From the NCBI GenBank assembly GCA_021847855.1, contig JAJZOT010000155.1, forward strand, positions 1 to 5,094: a stretch of 5,094 bases of DNA, given 5' to 3'. The notes beneath the pieces are model-generated. The model was not told the origin of the DNA. It ran no database searches and saw nothing but the letters and a program-made list of their open reading frames with translations. The translations under genes were made by a program, and so were the position numbers. The DNA comes from Thermoplasmata archaeon (GTDB taxonomy: Archaea > Thermoplasmatota > Thermoplasmata > Thermoplasmatales > Thermoplasmataceae). This document shows, in pieces, positions 1 through 5,094 of this stretch; the stretch's first letter is position 1, and the number at the start of each line of letters is the position of its first letter.

Positions 1-1190
1 AGAATGTATTGGTATTGAACCTCCATGAACAGATTGATCCAGGTTCTTCACATTTCATTTCCAGTCAGCTTGCTTCGGTTACCAGCTCAAACACGCGTGC
101 CGTGATCATAGATATGAACACTCCCGGTGGACTTTTGCAGAACATGCTGGAAATCGTGAATGCAATAAACATAACTGAGGGCCACGGAATACCTGTATAC
201 ACATATATACCTGCTGACAGCGCGGGCGCATCCGCAGGTTCCTACATTGCTATGGCTACAGACGGCATCTACATGGGCAGCGGATCTGCGATAGGTCCTT
301 CAACTCCAATAGTTGTGGGCGGGTCCGCTCTGGAGCAGAATCATACGCAGGCTTACTTCGAAGCATACATGGTTTCGCTGGCAAACGCGCACGGAAGGAA
401 CGCCACGGCTGCAGGAATAATGGTTTCCCAGGACATTGCTTATTCAGAGAATCAGGCAGTGTCCATCGGGCTGGTAAACGGATATTCACCAAACCTGACT
501 GTTCTGCTGACCAGCCTGAACCTGAGCGGATATCAGGTTATAACGGCTAATCCTTCATATTACGACAATTTCCTGAGCTTTCTCAGTAACAGCGTGGTTG
601 ACGGCCTTCTGATACTCATAGGTTCTATCGCCATACTTGCCGATATTTACCACGGAACAGCGATACTGACCGTGCTTGGCATCGTGATGATTGGTCTTGG
701 CCTGGTAGGTGCTGAGATAATCGGTGCGTCAATTATGGGCATAATCATGATCCTGCTTGGGTCAATGTTCATATTCCTCGAAGCGAAGACCGGTCATGGT
801 GTCGCATTGATTTCAGGAGTGGTGGTGTCTATTTTCGGTACATTCATGCTGGCTTCCCCATATCTGGCATCCAATCCTGGATACTCTCCCTCACCGTTCG
901 GAGTCATGGATTATTTTTCTGCAATCACCATCGCCGCGATAGCTGTGGTCTTCGGGCTGTTCATCAGGAGGGTAGCAGTCTCATTGAAATCCAGGAAGAT
1001 TACTGGATCAGAAGCACTGATCGGAAAGATTGTCACCGTCAAGAAAGACCTGAATCCCACAGGATGGGTTTCAATGGAAGGGGTGCAGTGGAAGGCCAGA
1101 ACTAAAGACTATTCAGAGATTCCGGCTGGTGGGAAAGCTGAGATAATCGATAGGGAAGGTTTGGTTCTCATAGTAAAAAAGGTTGAATGA
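1..1190 (+). CDS. NfeD long-form membrane serine protease (ClpP class), 5' end outside window
   Basis: This is the partial gene for a membrane-bound ClpP-class protease fused to an NfeD domain, a family that usually acts on membrane proteins alongside a stomatin/SPFH partner. The reading frame is open to the left edge, so the TTG at 9 is not the start; a signal peptide probably lies upstream. Counting residues from that TTG, IDPG (9-12) and MNTPGG (36-41) match the crotonase-like fold. ASAGSYI (74-80) carries the likely nucleophile Ser75. GRNAT (129-133) is also typical. About five membrane helices follow at 195-212, 216-237, 240-257, 265-285 and 303-320. A C-terminal OB-fold NfeD domain spans about 330-392 (GKIVTVKKDLNPTGWV, then GVQW). 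The residue aligned with the catalytic lysine of the Pyrococcus PH1510 protease is His112, and there is no lysine at all before residue 260. Family assignment is firm; activity is uncertain. No stomatin gene is visible downstream, so any partner would lie to the left. Confidence 0.9.
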   Translation, partial: NVLVLNLHEQIDPGSSHFISSQLASVTSSNTRAVIIDMNTPGGLLQNMLEIVNAINITEGHGIPVYTYIPADSAGASAGSYIAMATDGIYMGSGSAIGPSTPIVVGGSALEQNHTQAYFEAYMVSLANAHGRNATAAGIMVSQDIAYSENQAVSIGLVNGYSPNLTVLLTSLNLSGYQVITANPSYYDNFLSFLSNSVVDGLLILIGSIAILADIYHGTAILTVLGIVMIGLGLVGAEIIGASIMGIIMILLGSMFIFLEAKTGHGVALISGVVVSIFGTFMLASPYLASNPGYSPSPFGVMDYFSAITIAAIAVVFGLFIRRVAVSLKSRKITGSEALIGKIVTVKKDLNPTGWVSMEGVQWKARTKDYSEIPAGGKAEIIDREGLVLIVKKVE

Positions 1191-1199
1191 TTGGTACCT

Positions 1200-1207
1200 T
1201 TTATATG
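1200..1207 (+). promoter_or_regulatory. TATA box of the ROK kinase gene (leaderless promoter)
   Basis: The octamer TTTATATG sits in the 40-nt gap after the NfeD gene. Its centre is about 27 nt upstream of the ATG at 1231, so transcription should begin at or next to the start codon. No Shine-Dalgarno precedes the ATG. The same octamer lies about 25 nt before the peptidase gene on the other strand. The kinase is therefore probably transcribed on its own. Confidence 0.7.
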
Positions 1208-1230
1208 GCTTCAGAAAATCAAGTTGATAG

Positions 1231-2199
1231 ATGCCCAGACATATTCTTGGTTTTGATGTTGGCGGAACAAAAATATCAACGGTTCTCGGAGATGATACAG
1301 GAAAAATATTGGGTAGTGTCAGGAAACCCACAGTCCGGCATCTTGGCCGAAAAAAGTTAGCTGACGATTTAATAAATATGGGCTGGAAACTGCTCGACGA
1401 CTTTGGACTTAAAAAGCCTGATGATATAGGTGTTGTTTTTGCCGGTTTAATAGATTCCGAAAAAGGAATGGTGCTCTCATCCCCGAATATTCTGGGACTG
1501 AAAAATTTCGCAGTAAACAAAGTCCTTGAGGATGAATTTGGAGCCAGGGCATATCTGGAAAACGACGCCACAGCAGCGACCATCGCAGAACGCCTGTTCG
1601 GATCCGGAAAAACCGTGGATAATTTTGTCTACATAACGCTGAGTACAGGAATAGGGGGCGGTGCATTTCTAAACGGGAAACTTTACCGCGGATCTCACGG
1701 CATAGCCGGGGAACTAGGACACATGGTGGTCATGTCCAACGGTCCGGTATGCGGGTGTGGACGAAGAGGCTGTCTGGAGGCTATCGCCGGAGGCAGGGGT
1801 ATAGCAAGGAGAGTATCAGAAAATATCACTGCCGTCAACGAATCCCAGCTATTCTCCAAGCTGAGACCTTCAGAAATAGACGCCAGAAAAGTCTTTGAAT
1901 TCAAGCGGAAGGGTGACATGTTTTCTCAGCTAATAGTTGAAGAAACCATTTATTATCTTGCCGTTGGTCTTGTCAATATAATAAATATTCTCGATCCCGA
2001 GGTTCTGATAATTGGCGGGGGTCTGGCAAACGCCGGTGATGATCTGTTTTCACCTTTGAAAACAGCGGTGAGAGAAGAGTTCAAGAGTATGTACAGGCCA
2101 GTCAAGATTGTCAGGGGACTCAAGCAGGGACATGATCTGGCCCCGATATCACTGCCTATCTTCAACGACATTGAGCTGACTGAGACCCAGCAGCATTAA
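1231..2199 (+). CDS. ROK-family sugar kinase, probably glucokinase
   Basis: This cytoplasmic kinase is predicted to phosphorylate a hexose, most likely glucose, with ATP. Its 322 residues are normal for ROK kinases. Visible motifs, in order: the phosphate-binding loop DVGGTK (9-14); ENDATAA (110-116), with Asp112 as catalytic base; the ROK signature from STGIGGG (138-144) to GIAGELGH (157-164); a zinc site from His164 and Cys174, Cys176 and Cys181 (CGCGRRGCLE); sugar-contacting Glu161, His164 and Glu183; and a second nucleotide-binding segment, IIGGGLANAG (260-269). The start is fixed by the stop codon TAG directly before the ATG (1228-1230) and by the TATA box spacing. The last 25 residues (HDLAPISLPIF and following) differ from the usual LGDxAGLLGAA ending, so the tail is diverged. 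Glucokinase is the commonest role, but fructokinase, mannokinase or N-acetylhexosamine kinase activity cannot be excluded. Confidence 0.9.
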   Translation: MPRHILGFDVGGTKISTVLGDDTGKILGSVRKPTVRHLGRKKLADDLINMGWKLLDDFGLKKPDDIGVVFAGLIDSEKGMVLSSPNILGLKNFAVNKVLEDEFGARAYLENDATAATIAERLFGSGKTVDNFVYITLSTGIGGGAFLNGKLYRGSHGIAGELGHMVVMSNGPVCGCGRRGCLEAIAGGRGIARRVSENITAVNESQLFSKLRPSEIDARKVFEFKRKGDMFSQLIVEETIYYLAVGLVNIINILDPEVLIIGGGLANAGDDLFSPLKTAVREEFKSMYRPVKIVRGLKQGHDLAPISLPIFNDIELTETQQH

Positions 2200-2207
2200 T
2201 TTTTTTT
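2200..2207 (+). terminator. Oligo-T terminator after the ROK kinase
   Basis: Eight consecutive T residues begin immediately after the TAA stop. Archaeal RNA polymerase terminates at such U-rich tracts without needing a hairpin. The tract lies on the chromosomal side of the att site and would insulate the kinase from the integrated element. Confidence 0.6.
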
Positions 2208-2232
2208 CTCAAAATTACCGGAAAATATCCAG

Positions 2233-2275
2233 AGCCGCCGACGGGATTCGATCCCGCGACCTCGTGCTTACCAAG
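2233..2275 (-). other. att site: 3' fragment of a tRNA-Thr(GGU) gene at the element boundary
   Basis: On the minus strand these 43 nt fold as positions 31 to 73 of a tRNA. They give an anticodon loop TTGGTAA with anticodon GGU (2268-2274), 3' anticodon strand GCACG (2263-2267), variable loop AGGTC (2258-2262), T stem GCGGG/CCCGT with loop ATCGAAT (2241-2257), 3' acceptor strand CGGCGGC (2234-2240) and discriminator T (2233). CCA is not encoded. C31 can pair with G39, but positions 30, 29 and 28 do not pair with 40-42, and no D arm or 5' acceptor strand follows. Homology therefore ends in the anticodon stem, exactly where SSV-type integrases recombine. This is the att copy without the 5' half. 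It also encodes EPPTGFDPATSCL in the integrase frame, as expected when attP lies inside the integrase gene. Confidence 0.85.
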
Positions 2276-2276
2276 G

Positions 2277-3083
2277 TTGAAAATACTACCTCCGCTGTCA
2301 AAACATAAGAAGGAATTGGTTAAATGGATGGGCCAGAAAAAATTTGAAACCAACTATAAGGCGAGCATACTAAGGTATCTAAGACCACTAGAAAACAGCG
2401 AAATCAAGAATAATACGGAACTAAGAGAGTTTGTATCTCAGAGCTCATCGGTAATGGTTGTTACTGTAGTCAGAGCATACATCAACTTCCTCTTGGAGAA
2501 TGAAATAATAACTGAGGAAACGGCAATTTACTTCAGGAAAGCCCTGCCGTCCAGGAAGACCAATCCTGATGGTTATGTTCCAACTGATGAAGATGTGAAG
2601 AAGGCCTATGAGAAAATCAAAAAGGAAAGGACCCGCACGTTATTCCAAATACTGGCCTTCTCGGGCATAAGAGTCACCGAACTTGTCAAAATGCTAACAG
2701 AATTTGACTCTGAGAAGCTCATTTCAGATAATGGCATTTCAAAATATCCCTTGAATTACAATAGAGGAAATAAGAGGTCCCAGTACGTCTACATGCCTTC
2801 TGAACTTGCCGAAAAACTACATAGACACTACTTACACAAGGATACTATTTCTCTGGAAGTACGTAGATATGGTATTGCACCGAAATACCTTCGCAAGTGG
2901 TTCTACAACTTCCTAATATTGAACAACGTACCTGAATCTGTTGCAGATTTCATTGAAGGAAGAGCTCCGGAATCTGTTGGATCCATGCATTACTTAGCCA
3001 AGGTAAAGCAGGCGGATTACTGGTATAGGGAAGTTAAGGAAAATATGATACAAGCTATCGAGCAGTTGAGACCGTTACCATAA
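2277..3083 (+). CDS. SSV-type tyrosine integrase, C-terminal part (int(C)) split by integration
   Basis: This part of an archaeal tyrosine recombinase carries the whole catalytic domain. The frame is open from 2184 through the tRNA fragment but has no ATG before 2328; the TTG at 2277 has no promoter or ribosome site, so the start given is only nominal. Counting from it, residues about 15-90 form a core-binding region. GIRVTEL (130-136) gives Arg132. NKRSQY (165-170) offers the catalytic Lys166. KYLRK (203-207) supplies Lys203 and Arg206 in place of HxxR. EGRAPESV (227-234) has GR where most families have GH. MHYLAK (237-242) holds the probable nucleophile Tyr239. This pattern is that of the SSV1/pNOB8 archaeal group. 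With about 65 missing N-terminal residues it would reach about 335, the size of SSV1 integrase. The full protein would exist only from the excised circle; the fragment may be silent now. Confidence 0.85.
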   Translation: MKILPPLSKHKKELVKWMGQKKFETNYKASILRYLRPLENSEIKNNTELREFVSQSSSVMVVTVVRAYINFLLENEIITEETAIYFRKALPSRKTNPDGYVPTDEDVKKAYEKIKKERTRTLFQILAFSGIRVTELVKMLTEFDSEKLISDNGISKYPLNYNRGNKRSQYVYMPSELAEKLHRHYLHKDTISLEVRRYGIAPKYLRKWFYNFLILNNVPESVADFIEGRAPESVGSMHYLAKVKQADYWYREVKENMIQAIEQLRPLP

Positions 3084-3110
3084 GCCACCCACTCATCACT
3101 CCCAATTTCT

Positions 3111-3371
3111 TCACCCCGAATAATGTTTCTTTCTACCAAACAAATAAACAGACGCTGAAATAACTCCAGTTAATGCTATTATCAGGTAAATCACAATCAA
3201 TGGAGTGTATACCAAGAAAAATCCCTTGTTCGGAAAAGAAAGATATCCTTTTGTGGTTCCTTCGACCCAAATGGGAGGATAGTAGTAATAATTCAAGTAC
3301 AAAAACCAAATAAATAGTGAAAGAGTACCTATAGCTATTGATACCAAAGTCTTTTTAACCTCTTTCCTCAT
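3111..3371 (-). CDS. Small two-helix membrane protein, operon partner of the G1-like peptidase
   Basis: I do not recognise this 86-residue protein. A basic N-terminus (MRKEVKK) precedes a first membrane helix at about 8-27. A 23-residue loop rich in Tyr and Pro (about 28-50, with YYYYPP and IWVEG) leads to a second helix at about 51-77 and a basic end (RKK, 80-82). By the positive-inside rule both ends are cytoplasmic and the loop faces outside. Its ATG lies 13 nt after the stop of the peptidase gene, with AGGTGA between them at 6-nt spacing, so the two are probably co-transcribed and translationally coupled. The pairing suggests a role with the exported peptidase, such as anchoring, secretion, or protecting the producer, but nothing in the sequence shows which. 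It converges on the integrase gene with a 27-nt gap and no clear T-rich terminator. Confidence 0.7.
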   Translation of the reverse strand: MRKEVKKTLVSIAIGTLSLFIWFLYLNYYYYPPIWVEGTTKGYLSFPNKGFFLVYTPLIVIYLIIALTGVISASVYLFGRKKHYSG

Positions 3372-3377
3372 TTTGTT

Positions 3378-3383
3378 TCACCT
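3378..3383 (-). promoter_or_regulatory. Shine-Dalgarno AGGTGA for the small membrane protein
   Basis: AGGTGA matches the archaeal 16S rRNA 3' end and stands 6 nt before the ATG at 3371, starting one base after the peptidase stop codon (3385-3387). It is the clearest ribosome-binding site in the window and belongs to an internal operon gene. The first gene of the operon appears leaderless, a common archaeal arrangement. Confidence 0.75.
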
Positions 3384-3384
3384 T

Positions 3385-4626
3385 CTATCCATTTACATAA
3401 CTATAATCGTAGTATGAATTGGACCAGAGCATTTGTGGTCCGAAACTGTTTGCAATGTTCAAATTGTTGGGAGATTGTTCTAGGTAATATTCATTATAGT
3501 ATCCGCTTTGATAGGGACCACTGATTCCAACTTCCCCGGGAACACCCTGAACTTCTATCAGTGGGTCTTGGAATTGAACTGATGGATAGAACTCGGCAAT
3601 TTGGCTAATGTAGGAAAGATTTTCAGCTTCTGTGATGTACTGAGCGTAGTATGTGGGAAAATTTCCATGGTTAGATGTAACAACGTAGTTCTGTGAAGTA
3701 TTTGTTATGTATGCGGAGTAAGTGAAGTCGGGGGAACTGTCAAAAACGTTGAATCGGATCTGCCATCCCGGGGATAGGTCTGGGCTTCCAGGGTAATTAT
3801 AAGATGGTGAATTGGGATGGTTAGGTGAAAGGGTTTCGTACCATATGTGATAATTGTGCCAGTAGGGCCCGGTCCAGAATTGGTACGGCTGTTTGTCGTA
3901 TACCCTGGAATAACCGGTCTGCGCTAATGTCTGCACACCCGATGAAGAATGACCTCCAGGGTATTCCGTGAGACCTACCCACACTGCAGTTGACATAAAT
4001 TTTCCTGAAATTTGGTTTGAAGGGGGAGATACTATGTTGGAAACACCTAGAGTCGCTGAGCTGGAATATATTTCCTGCGGAGAAAAGTACAGTTCATACC
4101 CGGCCCAGTTCGGAGAATTGTAGTATGCACTAGAATGTGCAATGGGTTGAGTATTAACGGATGGCCCAGAGATATGATGGGTGCTTCCATCGACACCAAA
4201 GGTGTAGTACGTCTGTGACGTGGCATTTTCCTGGACGAAATCAGCATAGACCGTGAGGGAACCTGATGTGAAATTATACATTAATCCCCACTGCAAACTT
4301 CCTTTGCTAAACTTATTAGCATATGATTGAAACCCATGATTTTGGTAAAGTGCTGATGCACCTGAGACTATTTCGCTCAATACCTTTGACGGAGCAAACT
4401 TTTTGTCCTGAACCTTTGCAGTTTCGTTCAACGCATTCACGTCTCTTTGCATTGATGCGTTACTGAAAATGAAATTAAACCCTATCTGTGTTGAAATAGA
4501 TGGTTGAACGCTTCCATCGGGTCCATGCGCTAAGTTTCCGGAACTTTGAGAGAATGGAAGAATGAATAATATCCACACAACAATTATTGTAACGAGTAGG
4601 GCAATCTTATTTTCACGTATATTCAT
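3385..4626 (-). CDS. Exported glutamic peptidase-like protein (family G1, eqolisin fold)
   Basis: This 413-residue protein is predicted to be exported: a signal peptide or anchor helix covers about 8-26 and a propeptide-like region about 27-165. The G1 homology follows in family order: NWAGYEL (173-179, fungal NWGGA); VWVGL (215-219, fungal VWVGI); LAQTG (234-238), with Gln236 at the catalytic glutamine; IWYETLSP (261-268, fungal AWYEWYP), with the conserved Glu264; ITNTSQNYVVT (307-317, fungal IENxSTGQxVT); AQYITEAE (328-335, fungal AEWIVEDF); and IAEFYPSVQF (343-352). The last alignment puts Gln329 at the catalytic glutamate; Glu333 and Glu335 are close by. There are no cysteines, only four Lys/Arg after residue 110, and six N-glycosylation sequons, all fitting a surface protein in acid. 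Family G1 enzymes are acid endopeptidases. The fold call rests on motifs read by eye; activity is open. It leads a two-gene operon with the 86-residue membrane protein. Confidence 0.78.
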   Translation of the reverse strand: MNIRENKIALLVTIIVVWILFILPFSQSSGNLAHGPDGSVQPSISTQIGFNFIFSNASMQRDVNALNETAKVQDKKFAPSKVLSEIVSGASALYQNHGFQSYANKFSKGSLQWGLMYNFTSGSLTVYADFVQENATSQTYYTFGVDGSTHHISGPSVNTQPIAHSSAYYNSPNWAGYELYFSPQEIYSSSATLGVSNIVSPPSNQISGKFMSTAVWVGLTEYPGGHSSSGVQTLAQTGYSRVYDKQPYQFWTGPYWHNYHIWYETLSPNHPNSPSYNYPGSPDLSPGWQIRFNVFDSSPDFTYSAYITNTSQNYVVTSNHGNFPTYYAQYITEAENLSYISQIAEFYPSVQFQDPLIEVQGVPGEVGISGPYQSGYYNEYYLEQSPNNLNIANSFGPQMLWSNSYYDYSYVNG

Positions 4627-4647
4627 AAAAATTTAAAGATATAATTG

Positions 4648-4655
4648 CATATAAA
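4648..4655 (-). promoter_or_regulatory. TATA box of the peptidase operon (leaderless promoter)
   Basis: The minus strand reads TTTATATG, identical to the box before the ROK kinase, with its centre about 25 nt from the ATG at 4626. Transcription should start at or next to the start codon, and no Shine-Dalgarno is present. The 120-nt gap from 4627 to 4746 is AT-rich and also has to hold the promoter of the divergent recombinase. Confidence 0.7.
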
Positions 4656-4715
4656 CTTTGTTCGTTGTCTCTACATTAAATGAACCCTTGCAAACACCTA
4701 ATCTTCAGCTTTACT

Positions 4716-4723
4716 CTTATTAT
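4716..4723 (+). promoter_or_regulatory. Possible weak TATA element of the serine recombinase
   Basis: CTTATTAT is centred about 27 nt before the recombinase ATG at 4747, the spacing expected for a leaderless archaeal promoter. The match to a TATA box is poor, and the call rests mainly on position. Confidence 0.3.
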
Positions 4724-4726
4724 CCC

Positions 4727-4739
4727 TGTCAGTATGACA
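4727..4739. promoter_or_regulatory. Inverted repeat TGTCA-GTA-TGACA, possible operator
   Basis: A perfect 5-bp inverted repeat around a 3-nt centre ends 7 nt before the recombinase ATG, between the possible TATA element and the expected transcription start. A regulator bound here would block the promoter. The arms are short enough to arise by chance. Confidence 0.3.
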
Positions 4740-4746
4740 ATGAAAC

Positions 4747-5094
4747 ATGAGCAAAGAGATACAAAGTCTTGTTGCAGGTTATGCCAGGGTCTCAACAAAG
4801 GAACAGGACCTTTCATCACAGGTTGAGAGGATCCAGAAACACATCACGGCATGTGGCCTCATTCCGGCGGTTGAAGGTGCAATATTCCAGGAAAAGCTTT
4901 CAGGAGCGTATAATCACAGACCTGAAAGGGCAAAGATACTGAAGCTTGCAGAACAGGGAAAGATTGGCCTGGTTATCTGCACAAAGCTGGATCGTTGGGG
5001 AAGATCTCTCAAGGATCTCATTGAAACCTTGAACTTCCTGGAATCACATAATGTTAGCATGGTATTCCTGGACCAGAACATAGATCTGAGCTCA
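4747..5094 (+). CDS. Serine recombinase (resolvase/invertase family), N-terminal part, cut by window end
   Basis: The 116 visible residues form the catalytic domain of a serine site-specific recombinase, which cuts DNA through a phosphoserine link. YARVSTKEQDLSSQ (12-25) carries the nucleophile Ser16 and Arg14. LSG (51-53) and HRPERAKIL (57-65) follow, with Arg58 matching the conserved active-site arginine. KLDRWGRSLKDL (80-91) provides Asp82, Arg83 and Arg86, and FLDQNIDLSS (107-116) leads into the dimerisation helix. All key residues are intact. The start is fixed by an in-frame stop just upstream (4741-4743); the ATGs at 4734 and 4740 are out of frame. No Shine-Dalgarno is present, so it is probably leaderless. 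Catalytic domain at the N-terminus with no preceding helix-turn-helix argues against an IS607-type TnpA. The missing C-terminus would show whether it is a small resolvase/invertase or a large integrase or transposase. Confidence 0.9.
   Translation, partial: MSKEIQSLVAGYARVSTKEQDLSSQVERIQKHITACGLIPAVEGAIFQEKLSGAYNHRPERAKILKLAEQGKIGLVICTKLDRWGRSLKDLIETLNFLESHNVSMVFLDQNIDLSS

Larger units (their letters stand above)
2233..5094. mobile_element. Integrated element (SSV-type integration), left end; continues beyond window
   Basis: The left boundary is the tRNA-Thr fragment at 2233-2275, followed at once by the C-terminal part of an SSV-type integrase. The contents are accessory: a convergent operon for an exported G1-like peptidase and a small membrane protein, then a serine recombinase. 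By eye, the DNA from 2280 to 4740 is richer in A and T than the NfeD and kinase genes. The geometry predicts that the other end, to the right, carries the N-terminal integrase part reading into an intact tRNA-Thr(GGU) gene. Whether this is a virus, plasmid or genomic island cannot be told here: no replication or capsid gene is visible. Confidence 0.75.

Noticed and set aside
9..11. TTG as start of the NfeD gene
   Set aside because: The frame is open to the left edge, the family starts with a signal peptide before this point, and the first beta-strand of the protease fold already lies here. The gene is cut by the window.
256..492. Minus-strand ORF of 78 residues in the NfeD gene
   Set aside because: It is antisense to the conserved protease domain; no motif, promoter or ribosome site supports it.
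1113..1919. Minus-strand ORFs of 156, 85 and 74 residues under the ROK kinase
   Set aside because: All lie antisense to a gene with every ROK motif intact, and their translations are low-complexity with no domain.
2233..2275. A functional tRNA-Thr gene
   Set aside because: The 5' acceptor strand, D arm and most of the 5' anticodon strand are absent next to it; only positions 31-73 are present.
2162..2353. Minus-strand ORF of 63 residues containing EVAGSNPVGGS
   Set aside because: Its recognisable peptide is a translated tRNA 3' end; it overlaps the kinase end, the att site and the integrase. It is a shadow, not a gene.
4047..4247. 66-residue ORF in another frame of the peptidase gene
   Set aside because: It lies on the same strand inside a better-supported gene, with no start signal and no recognisable domain.
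3385..4626. Thermopsin (A5), the usual secreted acid protease of archaea
   Set aside because: The NWAG, VWVGL, QTG and WYE motifs occur in family G1 order; no thermopsin motif was recognised.
4747..5094. IS607-type TnpA
   Set aside because: IS607 TnpA has a helix-turn-helix domain before the catalytic serine. Here the serine is at residue 16, so the type stays undecided until the C-terminus is seen.
1..5094. CRISPR array, rRNA or riboswitch
   Set aside because: No regularly spaced repeats or conserved rRNA segments were seen, and the intergenic gaps are too short for a known riboswitch.

Overview
The window looks like chromosomal DNA of an acidophilic archaeon, most likely of the Thermoplasmatales or relatives. 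This is inferred from four things. The protein families present are a long-form NfeD membrane protease, a ROK sugar kinase and an SSV-type integrase. Identical archaeal TATA boxes (TTTATATG) lie 25-27 nt before two ATG codons, which implies leaderless mRNAs. A GGTGA-type Shine-Dalgarno appears only before an internal operon gene. The exported proteins are almost free of lysine and arginine. No species can be named from the sequence alone.

Layout: (1) 1-2207 appears to be resident chromosome. It holds the 3' part of an NfeD/ClpP-class membrane serine protease gene, then a complete ROK-family sugar kinase with its own promoter and an oligo-T terminator. (2) At 2233-2275, on the minus strand, lies the 3' part of a tRNA-Thr(GGU) gene, positions 31 to 73. 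Homology to a tRNA stops abruptly inside the anticodon stem, where integrase coding sequence takes over. This is the signature of an SSV-type integrated element whose integrase gene was cut in two by integration. (3) 2276-5094 is the left end of that element, which runs off the right edge. It holds the C-terminal integrase part, a convergent two-gene operon on the minus strand, and, divergent from that operon, the start of a serine recombinase gene.

The element's cargo is the most interesting part. The operon encodes a 413-residue exported protein resembling the glutamic peptidases (family G1, eqolisins: acid proteases best known from fungi) and an 86-residue protein with two membrane segments. 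The two are probably translationally coupled. The catalytic glutamine of family G1 is present, but hand alignment puts a glutamine where the catalytic glutamate should be. The NfeD protease likewise keeps its nucleophilic serine but has no lysine for the usual Ser-Lys dyad. The intact tRNA-Thr gene and the N-terminal integrase part are predicted beyond the right edge.
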